Assembly: GCA_019155205.2 (NCBI GenBank) | Contig: JAHNZQ020003150.1 | Location: 2,393,274 to 2,457,273 of the forward strand | DNA: 64,000 nt | Source: Gracilaria vermiculophylla | Taxonomy: Eukaryota > Rhodophyta > Florideophyceae > Gracilariales > Gracilariaceae | Direction of reading: 5' to 3' | Shown: in pieces, positions 42,311 to 51,372 of the stretch | Position numbering within the stretch: position 1 is the stretch's first letter | Layout: each line of letters starts with the position of its first letter | Notes under the pieces: generated by a model | Database searches by the model: none | The model's input: the letters and a program-made list of their open reading frames with translations, nothing else | What the model was told of the DNA's origin: nothing | Position numbers and translations under genes: made by a program

Positions 42311-43036
42311 GAGCATCTCCACCAACACAGTAGCAAACGAGTAAATTATCAAATTTGATAAAAATTTATGATTTGCTCATTTGCCCACAGGTTTGATTTC
42401 CCCACCAGACCAAAAAAGGGCCAAATATTATAACACTGTGCATATTGCCTGGAGCAAATCGAACGGATTTGCTCAAGTAGCCCTCAGCCCAAGTGCTATT
42501 TGAGCAAATGTTTTAGGACAGTTGCTGCAATACAGTTGGTCTACATATGGCGCCAAACCCATACGCTCAGCATCCAAGACTAGCTATTCGCTCCACAATA
42601 CAAACCCATGAAAAACACTCCTAGACCCTTTCGTATACCATTCTTCTGGCGGCTACACATCCAAACCTTTCTCCAGGATCGAATATGGCAACTGTGATTG
42701 ACATCGAGGCCCCAATAGAGGCCACAGCAACTACACCCAAAACCAAGAAACAGAAGGCTCCACGCGGATCTGGCCATACTCCTGCCGAAGACACAGCGAT
42801 GGCAAAAGCCTGGATTGCTGTGTCGATGCTATCCATGATGAACATCTGTTTCATCTGTGTGCTGACGAAATATTGCTGTTGTTTGTGTATACTGTAGTTG
42901 GAGACTGCCGGTGGGAAATGTCATCTGTTTAGCAAATGAGCTAAATTTAAAATATAGCCCAGCCAATAAATGTTGTACAACTGTGCAACTATTTTGCTAA
43001 TTTGCTGATTTGCTTCAGACGTTGGTGGAGATGCTC
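42311..43036 (+). mobile_element. PIF/Harbinger deletion derivative
   Basis: 16-bp perfect terminal inverted repeats GAGCATCTCCACCAAC at 42311-42326 and 43021-43036, followed by AGCAAA on both sides, flanked by TAA duplications (42308-42310, 43037-43039). Removing it with one TAA restores alignment with A1 RNase H (ttcacgctcttgacggatc). 726 bp, with no transposase. Confidence 0.93.
42685..42897 (+). pseudogene. Harbinger accessory SANT/Myb-like protein, N-terminal remnant
   Basis: 70 codons. A Lys-rich nuclear-signal-like stretch (KTKKQKAPRGSG) is followed by HTPAEDTAMAKAWIAVS, the first helix pattern of SANT/Myb-like proteins of PIF/Harbinger elements (ED...A.AWI.VS). The frame then drifts into hydrophobic sequence because of an internal deletion. 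It binds transposon ends and imports transposase in intact relatives; here only the first helix survives. Confidence 0.65.
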
Positions 43037-43039
43037 TAA

Positions 43040-43968
43040 CAGATCGTTTCCCAGTCCCGTATCTCCAGACATAACACAAAATGTCTGGTTGCCAGTGTAC
43101 CTGGGTTGACGAGATACAGAAGTTTTCCGTCAACACAAAGCATGTCACTGGGACCAAAAATATCGCTCTCAATGCCCTCAGACACCGTCCATACCACAAA
43201 CCCCCACGTATGTGCGCTCTCATAGCACGGTTTGACGACATCCAAAACTTGTTACGGGCTGCGTAATCTGGTAGCGCCCATGCAAGAAAACTCCTCAACA
43301 GCGCCACGTCTTCCGATCAATCCACTGCACACCTACCGGGCACCATCAAGTTCACAGATGTGTTCATCTACTAGACTGTAATTCACCTAGCACGCATGTA
43401 CATCCACAAAAGACAAATACGCACTGTGCTCTTGCAACTTTTTCATGGAATCGGACATCTTGGTGTCGGTAAGACGTAGTGCAAAGAAATACGCCACCCG
43501 TACTGGCCGCAGATGTACCGGAATATCTTTACACTCGTGCGCAAAAGCCGATTTTTTCAGGTGGACATAACACCCAACGTGGCTCCGCCAGGGCGCCCAA
43601 AGCCCCTCCTGATCCCCCAACGGTTTTGGAATATCATCTCATTTGAAGTTCTCACCGAGCTTTAGCGCAACAAGAACGGTGAGGACTCCACTCTGTTGAT
43701 CTTGAACAAACTCTTAAAGCGCGCTCTGTTTATCTCAACCTAGAATGCTACATCGGCGCAGAAGACTTTCGGGTTTTCGAAACACACACATGTTTTCCAA
43801 GTTTGGGACATTGACCACAATGATCTCAAACCGCAACTCTAAGATCGCTTTCAACTTTGGGCGGTCGCTTACGTGGTTGTTGCGCATCCGGAACAACACG
43901 TTGACCACTGAACATACTCACACAGATGAGCAGTCCAAAAGTTTCATCTATACCCTTTCGTCGATGCT
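43040..43968 (+). pseudogene. Chromovirus A2 RNase H end and integrase first half
   Basis: FSVNTKHVTGTKNIALNALR is the tether after RNase H. Stops follow, then integrase remnants: ITPNVAPPGRP-like linker, LFKRALFIST-like and FSKFGTLTTMISNRNSKIAF (second Asp changed to Asn), LLRIRNNTLTTEHTHTDEQS and IYTLSSML. The Glu of the triad reads K (EQSKSF). Cut at 43973 by the copia element. Confidence 0.82.
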
Positions 43969-43973
43969 ACCAT
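43969..43973. repeat. Target-site duplication ACCAT, left copy (GalEa-type copia)
   Basis: ACCAT here, ACGAT at 49114-49118: one mismatch. Joining the flanks restores the A1 alignment (tcgatg-ttac-g-tcctc). Confidence 0.75.
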
Positions 43974-44231
43974 TATGAATACGACCGCTTATTTATCAAG
44001 CTCTTGTAATCACTACTTGGCGTCCTCTCATTTATAAGTTCTTGTAATCTTCAGTGGCGTCCTCTTACACTTGGCTCGTCTACTCATTTCGTAGCCTATA
44101 TATACTCCTATGCGACTTCGTAAATGCGGTGAGAACTCAGAGGTCTCGACTAGCTGTGTACTATGTTCTAGACAATTGGTGTATACTGTTCGACAAGCTC
44201 GACTCTCTCATTTGTTCTGGTACCATTCTTA
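43974..44231 (+). repeat. GalEa-type copia 5' LTR (258 bp)
   Basis: TATGAATACG to TACCATTCTTA; the ends TATGAA/TTCTTA form a weak inverted repeat. TATA box TATATATA at about 44096-44103. It lacks the usual TG...CA. Confidence 0.9.
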
Positions 44232-44246
44232 GTTATGGGCCCAGCG
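44232..44246 (+). promoter_or_regulatory. Primer-binding site for initiator-Met tRNA anticodon half
   Basis: GTTATGGGCCCAGC directly after the LTR is complementary to the GCUGGGCCCAUAAC anticodon stem-loop stretch conserved in eukaryotic initiator tRNA-Met. The gag start codon ATG (44235) lies within it. Confidence 0.85.
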
Positions 44247-45383
44247 CTCCAATTCAACCTGCCCTCTCGCCCCAAATTCTCCTGGGATGTCAAGTCACCT
44301 CCCTGGACTGACGGAAAGGGTGATCAGGAGGAATATCGCAACGCTGTTGAATTGTGGCAAATGTTCCACAATACGCTACCAGATTCGAACAGTAATAAGA
44401 TCCCGCTAGCGCTACAAGCTATTTGTCTCAAGTCTCAATTGTATGGCCGCGCAAAAGACCTCTGCTCAGGAATTTCCAATGATCAACTAATTGGAGAAGA
44501 CGGTGTTAATCTCATTGTAGGAAATATATATCAACGAGATGCCCTGACCGTTGTTAGTGAAGCTTGTCGCACCTTCAATGAACTATGGAGTACTCGCCGC
44601 AGTTCGAACGAGACAATGAAGAATTTCGAGTCTCGATTTTCGGCTCAGGTAGCCAAGTTTAATTCTATCGCTTCAACTACTAAGCTACCAGAATGTATTG
44701 CAGCGCTCATGTTACTGTCTAACTCGGCAATTGACGACTCCCAACGCGTTTCAGTGATGGCTGCTGCTGCACCATCGAATCGGAACTTGACTTCTGACTC
44801 TACAAATGATGGGTTTTTAAGCGCTATTACATATCAATCGGTCTCATCCGTGATAAATTAATGCGACAAGTACTCGCATCCACATGACCAAACTGAGATT
44901 TTGTCCGCCAGCTCTGCTAGCACAACTCAGTTTCGAGGTCAACAACGCGGTAACAATATCCGCAACAAGAATGAATCTCCTACTATGAAGTATCCGTGTA
45001 ATATATGTAGAAAATATGGCCACTGGAAGAAAAACCACAACCGTGACGGCTCGCTCCCCTCACATGTCAGATCTTACGACGCCCCAAATGGACCAAGCGC
45101 ATCAAGCAATCGTTCTGAAGTACCGAAAGACCGGAACGAGAATGAAAAAAAGAAAACAGTTTCGTTTAACATGGCTGCTGTCGTTGGCTCTTCAGCAAAT
45201 ACCACTGGCTCTTCAGAAACTACTGAGCCGCCAACGGCGCTTGGACCTCTAGATGATAACAGAGCGCCTTACTCGGCAATGGGCCTTGTTGAGCTGAATT
45301 TACTAGCTGAACATGTGGGACGATCGTCCAGTTTTCAGCTTGCATACATCTCAGATTTGCTTCATGGCCACACACACTGGTAA
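44235..45383 (+). pseudogene. GalEa-type copia gag
   Basis: MGPALQFNLPSRPKFSWDVK begins in the primer-binding site. LWQMFHNTLPDSN, LYGRAKDLCSGI, TFNELWSTRRSSNETMKNFE and SRFSAQVAKFNSI fit a copia gag. A TAA at 44859-44861 interrupts, and the same frame continues with a zinc knuckle YPCNICRKYGHWKKNH, whose final Cys is His. A second stop lies at 45381. Gag makes the particle; the knuckle binds RNA. One nonsense codon apart, it is well preserved. Confidence 0.85.
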
Positions 45384-45706
45384 TACGGAAAAGGAAAACA
45401 CGCCAGCCCAGCACGTCTTATCCTGGGATCGATCGTTTTAACAGCCATATCGGATAACGGCAGAAGTGTTTGTATTACCCACCTGGTTCTAGATGGCTCG
45501 CCGCAGTGGGTAATTGGCCAAAACGTCACCCGCAAATCGAACATTGAGCGCATCGATGATAACGCCGTTGTCTTCGATGCTGATGGTGAACGTGACTGTA
45601 TTTCTATGGTCGATCATGAGTTTTTAAGCTACCTTACCATTGGACCGTTTTACTGCATCCCACAACCATGGCTCGACACTGTCATGTCTCTCTGTAATCA
45701 CACTTG
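45384..45706 (+). pseudogene. GalEa-type copia protease
   Basis: In the gag frame after the stop: SPARLILGSIVLTAISDNGR, VCITHLVLDGSPQWVIGQNV and IERIDDNAVVFDADGERDCI. LDGSPQWVIG is in the position of the copia protease active site (LD.GA..W). A stop at 45706 and a +1 shift lead to the integrase frame at 45640. Confidence 0.65.
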
Positions 45707-46707
45707 ATCCCACACCCTGGTCCGATGTCAAGAAAATCATCGACAAGGTACACAAGCAAGTATGCGGTAATGCCAGCTTTACTGATTACAAACTCCTGCT
45801 TGAAAGAAATGGACTCTGGAATGATGCAATTTCTTCTTACTTGGGTGAAATGGTTAACAACTGCACGGCGTGTCGCTCCACCGCTTTCCCCCAGCCCGAT
45901 CGCAAGGTTTCTATAAGTTCTCTATCCAAAGAATTCAATGAAGTTGTGTGCATTGATCATCTGTATCTCGACCAGATTCGCCTGACACACTGTATGAACC
46001 TTGTCTCCCGGTATTCAGCTGCTCATGTAGTGCGTACAGCTACTCTCAAAGAATGAATTGTCGCCTTTGAAGCTTGTTGGGTCTCCCAATTTTGGCACCC
46101 TGACTCTATCCGTGCGGACACAGCTTTTATGCTCGGCGAGTTCAAGAAATACACACAGCAACTGGGAATTCCGCTCCTTCCAGTGCCACCCGGATGGCAC
46201 TCCAAGAATGCAATCGAGTCTAAACACAATATTATCCGCAGTATCTTCATTCGGCTAAAAGAAGCGGCTGGTGCCGACTTCGATCCCAATCTAGCATCAT
46301 ACAAGTCTGTTTCAATCTCTAACGATCTTTATGGTAATGAAACTATGTCTGCCTTCGAGTTAGCCAAAGGTTTCTCAAAACCTATTGCCGCTAAACTTAC
46401 CGACAATGTAATTCCTGACGATGTTCGCAATGCTCGAAACCAGTTTCAGGCACGTCGCAAACTTGCTCTAATTCTACGTTCAAATGCAGTTACCGAAGTA
46501 CCTCTCTCGCCTGGAGATCTTGTTGAAGTATACCAAAAACGAGATCATGAAAAGAGAGGCAAATGGTCGTCGCCCAAACCAATTACCTCTGTTAACCATG
46601 AACCACGTTCCTTGACTGTTCTTGGCAAAAACGGGCGAACAATTAACGTTGCTTTTGAAGACAGTCGGACACCTGTGCGACAAGACAGCTTCGCACAGAT
46701 GGTATAA
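45640..46707 (+). pseudogene. GalEa-type copia integrase
   Basis: The zinc domain (KIIDKVHKQVCGN with VNNCTACRS) precedes a core with Asp in VVCIDHLYLD, Asp in DSIRADTAFM and Glu in SKNAIESKHNII, so all three catalytic residues are present. The C-terminal domain includes LSPGDLVEVYQKRDHEKRGK and WSSPKPITSVNHEPRSLTVL, an SH3-like fold. Stops: TGA 46054-46056 and TAA 46705-46707. Integrase splices element cDNA into the chromosome. The frame before and after each stop is the same. Confidence 0.9.
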
Positions 46708-46713
46708 GACAGT

Positions 46714-47232
46714 ATGGATTTAATGAATGAAATCGTACGTGAACAATCAGAGAGCACCTTTGATTCACCCGACAGTGGAGCTGCCGACTTAGATTGCTAT
46801 CCAGAAACAGTGGATCTTACCAATAACGGCTCACCACGCTCTTCTGAAACAGATACTGCTGACGCTGACTTTTCTGTCAACTCTTCAAACGTTATGCCAA
46901 ACGTCGGAGACCGAGTGTCTGTATTCTGGCCACTTGAAGATCAGTCTTTTACTGGTACTGTTCACTCTGAGGCCAATGATGGTCGTCTAAATATATATTA
47001 TGACGACGGAGATAGAGAATGCCTGGACATGACACAGGAGCAGTGGAAATTTCACAACGCAGTCTCGGCAAGTTCAAGTGTAACCTCCCCAAGACTACAC
47101 CTTACTAGCACCGAGAGCGAAGTACTCCTGTTGATGCTAGACTACTTTGGTAACAAGCCTTTTCTGAAGCACCATTCACAAGGATTTGAACAATATCCGT
47201 TGATAAACGCTTATAAACAGGAAGAAGAATAA
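46714..47232 (+). pseudogene. Linker with Tudor-like domain between integrase and RT
   Basis: In frame with integrase and RT. An acidic Ser/Thr-rich linker (residues 1-60) leads to VGDRVSVFWPLEDQSFTGTV and LNIYYDDGDRECLDMTQEQW (46903-47052). The pattern V-G-x-R-V-x-V-W-P-x5-F-x-G-x-V...Y-D-D-G-D-x-E-x-L is that of Tudor-like chromatin-reader folds such as the PDS5 Tudor domain and plant Agenet-like modules. Such folds bind methyl-Lys or methyl-Arg tails. In this position it may direct integration or particle-chromatin contact. Homologues elsewhere were not searched. Confidence 0.7.
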
Positions 47233-48070
47233 TTTTTAAAGACTGTTTGTCCAGTACCACACGACAAGATCCCTATTGGCTCCAACATTATCAGTAGCCA
47301 CACGCTATACAAAGTGAAACAAAATGACGATGGCTCCCTCAAGCTTAAAGCCCGCATTGCTCCTCACGGAAATGAGGATGACTTTAAAAACGATTTAAGC
47401 AAGGACTGTGCAACATGCCCACCGACGGGACTTCGAATCCTCGAATCGATTGCATTGTTGTACNNNNNNNNNNNNNNNNNNNNNNNNNNNNNNNNNNNNN
47501 NNNNNNNNNNNNNNNNNNNNNNNNNNNNNNNNNNNNNNNNNNNNNNNNNNNNNNNNNNNNNNNTTGTACAAATGGAAATGACACAAAGCCGATGTCATAG
47601 CAGCTTTCCTTCAGACAGGACAAACCCAAAGAGATGTGTACGTTCGACCTCCCAAGAAAATCTCAATGAAGTCCACACATCTATGGCTACTGTTGACGGC
47701 TGCATATGGCCTGGTCAAGGCGAAGGCAAAATGGCAAAATCAGTCTGACAACGTAATGCTGGACCTCGGCCTCCCGCAATCTTCGCACATACCACAACTA
47801 TTCTTTCAGAGAGAAGGTGGAAGGCTAGTTCTTATTGTTGCCAAGATTGTAGATGACCTAAAAGTTGCCGGTGAAGGAAACCGCGCTGAGCTGTTCCTAG
47901 AAGAATTTGACAAAACGTTCAAGTTTGGAAATGTCCACCACGGACCTGGAAAACTAAGGTTCTTCGGTATTAATACTATACAGAGTACTGATCACACGAT
48001 CGAGAAGGATGCAGATGACAAGACGGAGGCTGTTGTGGAGTATTCCTTCTCTCGAATGCGTCGAAAATAG
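47233..48070 (+). pseudogene. GalEa-type copia reverse transcriptase (with gap)
   Basis: SSHTLYKVKQNDDGSLKLKA, RIAPHGNEDD, CATCPPTGLRILESIAL, [gap 47464-47563], ADVIAAFLQTGQ read in another frame, RDVYVRPP, TAAYGLVKAKAKWQNQSD and LVLIVAKIVDDLKVAG. The catalytic box is IVDD, so both metal-binding Asp residues remain, and Asp of HKADV is present. A TGA lies just before it. TAG at 48068-48070. Both edges of the gap share TTGTAC. Confidence 0.9.
47464..47563. other. Assembly gap, 100 N, probably spurious
   Basis: The last six bases before it and the first six after it are both TTGTAC, and the RT alignment is continuous if they are the same six bases. Confidence 0.9.
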
Positions 48071-48844
48071 TTTGACCAGCCACTCACCGAGATTGAGAAA
48101 TTAGTATTTGCATCCACAAACATTTCGCTTGGATGGACAGGAACAGCAGCATCTCCATTTTGCTCGTTTTATGCAAGCTATCTCCAACAAGAGGCGCCAG
48201 AGCTCAACGTTTGCCCCCTTGTCGAACAGATCAACATTGTGGGAAAGTTGAAAAAGATCGGAACGACTATTTCATATCCAAAGCCTGCAGATAAAGAAGA
48301 TTATGAACTCAGCGTTCTGGTTTTTGCTGATTCATCACGTGTTGATGAATGCGGACAACTTGGGGTTCTGACTAGACTTTTGATTGGTGACATGAAGAAG
48401 AACTCTATCTATCACGTTGTATCGTGGATGTCTCACAAGGCAAAGCGTCTTGTGAAAAGTGTACCAGCAGCGGAAATATTTGCAGCTGCCGATGGCATAG
48501 ATGAAGGAAAGACTATCGCCAAGGCCTACTCTGAGCTTCTTGATGTGGAAATCAAGATTCGAGTGCTTGTTGATTCCAAAGATTTATTTACATCGCTGTC
48601 GACACAGAAGAACTCTATTGATAAGTCTATTCATGGTGATTTCGGATGCATTCGCTTTGAGTTTCAAACCGGTGCCGTTGATGAGATGTCATGGATCCCT
48701 GGAAGAATTTATTTAGCGGATCCTATGACGAAGAAAGACAGTAGCATCACTGACGCACTGCAGCTGACTCTCTATACAGGACGACTGTGTATCGACTTTG
48801 AGGAGCTAGCTCAGACAAAGAGCTCTCAGAAAAACTTTGGCTGA
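48071..48844 (+). pseudogene. GalEa-type copia RNase H and C-terminus
   Basis: 48071-48238 continues the connection region after the stop (EIEKLVFASTNISLGWTGTA, ASPFCSFYASYLQQ). 48239-48844 is open: LVFADSSRVDECGQLGVLTR (first Asp), VPAAEIFAAADGIDEGK (Glu), IRVLVDSKDLFTSLST (Asp), then WIPGRIYLADPMTKKDSS, the ALTK-like copia terminus. It degrades the RNA of RNA-DNA hybrids. The stop at 48842-48844 is followed by the polypurine tract AAAGGGGAGGAA. Confidence 0.92.
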
Positions 48845-48855
48845 AAGGGGAGGAA

Positions 48856-49113
48856 TATGAATACGACCGATTATTTGTCAAGCTCTTGTAATCACTACTT
48901 GGCGTCCCCTCATTTATGAGTTCTTGCAATCTTCAGTGGCGTCCTCTTACACCTGGCTCGTCTACTCATTTCGTAGCCTATATATACTCCTATGCGACTT
49001 CGTAAATGCGGTGAGATATCAGAGATCTCGACCACTTGTGTACTACGTTCTACACCCTTGCTGTATACTGTTCGACAAGCTCGACTCTCTCATTTGTTCT
49101 GGTACCATTCTTA
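48856..49113 (+). repeat. GalEa-type copia 3' LTR (258 bp)
   Basis: Same length and ends as the 5' LTR, preceded by AAGGGGAGGAA and followed by ACGAT (49114-49118). Confidence 0.92.
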
Positions 49114-49118
49114 ACGAT

Positions 49119-49829
49119 CCTCATAACAGGCAACGCCGGTCGAATGGCACCTCGCACCTCCAACACTGGAAGTTGAATACAACTCCTCCCGTCTCGGAAG
49201 CACCCGTCCGTTTTGGCAATTTCTCGCATTTGCCAGTAACAAGTGCCTTGAGAAACACCATAGTACAGGCTGCAATAGGCTATAATTGTCCGCGCCGGGC
49301 GCTCACCGCCTTAGCTCTGGAACTTTTGGCCGCTTCTATTGCCTGCCAAAAGCATTAGGCCGCCCGTCGCTGCTCTGTAGTAAACCAGGAACCCAGCGAA
49401 CTCGTCTTTCTGCGCGCGGAAAACCTCACGCTAGCTTGACGTGGAATAGTTCCATAAACGTGGCAGTCCCGCCTGAAAGAACCCGTTCACGTCTTCAAAA
49501 ACTTTAGACGGTCACGTACCGCGCAACCGTGCCCGGCACGCAAGCTTTATACCACACATCAAAGTTGCACCGCTTTTACGGCAAGAAAATAGGCCCTCTG
49601 GATATCGTTAGCAATAATGATAGCGTCGTAGAACAGAAAGTGGAATGCATTCTGGACGAGCGGCGTGCCAACCGGATTGTTTTCTAACCCACGTAGCTCT
49701 GCGGCGACCACGAATGCTGTGCCCTATGAATAATGCGCGCCACACTCACAAACAATTTCGTGAAACTTGCCAAATTCAACTTGCAGCACAAGCCCTACTA
49801 AGGACAGTGTCGTACGCAACGGGGGCAAG
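49119..49829 (+). pseudogene. Chromovirus A2 integrase end and chromodomain remnant
   Basis: Resumes chromovirus sequence (ttgaatacaactcctcccgtc, equal to A1 14094-14115). Scattered frames give integrase C-terminus and SH3-like remnants (FIPHIK for HDVYHISK). At about 49618-49690 the chromodomain start VVEQKVECILDERRANR is readable without the TAG seen in A1, then stops. Confidence 0.82.
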
Positions 49830-50190
49830 TATAGCTATCATAATCTATAGACTCTTGTGGTTAGCGGTTCAAGTGCGTCATAGTATGTACTACGAGCGTT
49901 ACTGCCACGCATCGCAACACGGCGCAAGAGATCATTGCAAATTTTAAGTACGACGCCTGGTTGGATCCAAATCACAACAGCGCGTCGTTGGCTTTAAGCG
50001 TTTTAAGGACGCGTGGCATAGTTCAAGCGCACGACGACATAGTGCGTTGCGATACAAACCTGAAAGAAAAACAAAGTACAAGGTAGAACGCCTAACGTCT
50101 AGTTTATTGAATAACTGTAAAACACAGCCACACCCACCTCTAAGGAGAGCGTGGGCCCAGTCAGACTGCTTCCAACGCACCTGTGTTACA
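49830..50190 (+). repeat. Chromovirus A2 3' LTR (361 bp)
   Basis: TATAGCTATC (TG mutated) to CTGTGTTACA, preceded by ACGGGGGCAAG and followed by the GTAGC duplication (50191-50195). Confidence 0.88.
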
Positions 50191-50195
50191 GTAGC

Positions 50196-50511
50196 TGAAC
50201 GTCTACTACCTACAGTCGATAGTGCACACAGAAAACATTTTACTTTAAAAAACTTTCAGTAGACCTGGTGCTACCGGCGCAGAATATACAGGTGGTACTT
50301 GTTTTTCGGTAAGTCGAATATTACAACAGTTGCACTAATGTGGGCACACCCCCTCAAACTTAACGTGTTAGTCCACATGAACTACGTCCTCATTTTTGGA
50401 CATGTACTGGAGATTGAAAAGAAGCTTTAAGATTCTTCCCCAACGCTCTCTCTGTTGTTGTACAAATGATGAAATAGCACAACAATCGGTATAATCGAAC
50501 AGTGCTCATTA
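50196..50511. other. Short spacer between chromovirus A2 and the solo LTR
   Basis: 316 bp, no ORF of note. It is the right flank of the A2 target; joined to 38525 it does not form a recognisable gene. Confidence 0.45.
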
Positions 50512-50516
50512 GATCC

Positions 50517-51367
50517 TGAAGTACAACGGCCTCTAGGGAGGATTTCCCTCGGCACTTTGCCGGTGAACCGAGTTCCGGTTAGGCCGCACTTATGAGAACG
50601 GTTAATGGCGCAAAGACGATTCGCGTCCATTTACGCGGTGGGTTCCAAAGTATCCGGCACGGCACGTGTCCCGCGCTGTGGCACGCGCAAGGCAGCCGCG
50701 CGCGGCCGGATGGCTACAGTATGAGCGCTGGTTGTGGCCTACCTTGCACGGTTAATTTAGAAATTTTCGCTAATTTATATATTTAGTTTTCTCGGCCATT
50801 TCGGCCCTAGAGCTCCGGTAATTAGCGCGACGGGTCTTCGGCCGTCGTTCTCAGTAAACCGCACCAAGTGGGCTCTTTGGTTCGACTTGCTGCCTGCGCG
50901 GGTATCTCTCCCCACCTTGAAGAAGTACGCCGTAGACTACGGAAGCCAACCGCCCGTGGTGCCAAGAACCATTGTCTGGACCATTCTTTCCCTCTTTCAG
51001 GTTCGCCCTCGTACGAAGTTATCCCCACCAGATTTCGGAGTACCCCTTTTCGACTACGTCCTCCACCCGCTCAACGCGGCTTTCCCAATAATCGCACGGC
51101 CTAATATACTACCGGGACGCGCCGAGATAGCGCAACATATTACAGTGAAATATCACCGTACTTATGGAAACTGCCTCAAGCAGAGGACTTGCCGGATTCC
51201 CGGTTTCTCCATTCGTCTTCCTCCTGCACTCGTTGCGACAGCTTGGCCCTGGAGTTACGCCCGCCTCGTGTGCTTCGCCCAAGGGAGGCTTTGCCTCTGA
51301 ACTAACTCGTGAGAGGGAGGTTCGAACATCGTTCGTTGTTATTTCCTCTTTGGTGTATTGCACTACA
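50517..51367 (-). mobile_element. Solo LTR of family C (851 bp)
   Basis: Minus-strand orientation: TGTAGTGCAA to TTGTACTTCA, ends forming an inverted repeat, flanked by GATCC (50512-50516) and GATCT (51368-51372), a 5-bp duplication with one change. No internal sequence. The pair with 35011-35861 is inverted and equal in length. Confidence 0.85.
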
Positions 51368-51372
51368 GATCT

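Larger units (their letters stand above)
43974..49113 (+). mobile_element. Ty1/copia retrotransposon F, GalEa/PyRE1G-like
   Basis: Two 258-bp LTRs, about 17 mismatches by hand count, flanked by ACCAT/ACGAT. One long gag-pol frame with few lesions: stops at 44859, 45381, 46054, 46705 and 47230, one frameshift near 45650-45705, and stops near 47590 and 48068. The primer-binding site matches an initiator-Met tRNA half, as in Drosophila copia and GalEa-type elements. A Tudor-like module lies between integrase and RT. Confidence 0.93.
38531..50190 (+). mobile_element. Ty3/gypsy chromovirus A2, full length, with nested insertions
   Basis: LTR to LTR with a perfect 5-bp duplication. Internal order equals A1. 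Nested inside are a Harbinger derivative (42311-43036) and a copia element (43974-49113); without them it is about 5.8 kb. Coding is far more decayed than in A1, and the two LTRs have diverged visibly. Confidence 0.92.

Noticed and set aside
50887..51300. 137-codon ORF in the solo LTR
   Set aside because: Lies inside the LTR and is not preserved in the other copy (35075-35490).
35011..51367. The inverted 851-bp pair as long terminal inverted repeats of one giant DNA transposon
   Set aside because: The copy at 50517 has its own 5-bp duplication (GATCC/GATCT) and LTR-like TG...CA ends, and the space between holds an independently inserted chromovirus with its own GTAGC duplication. Two separate LTR insertions explain it better.
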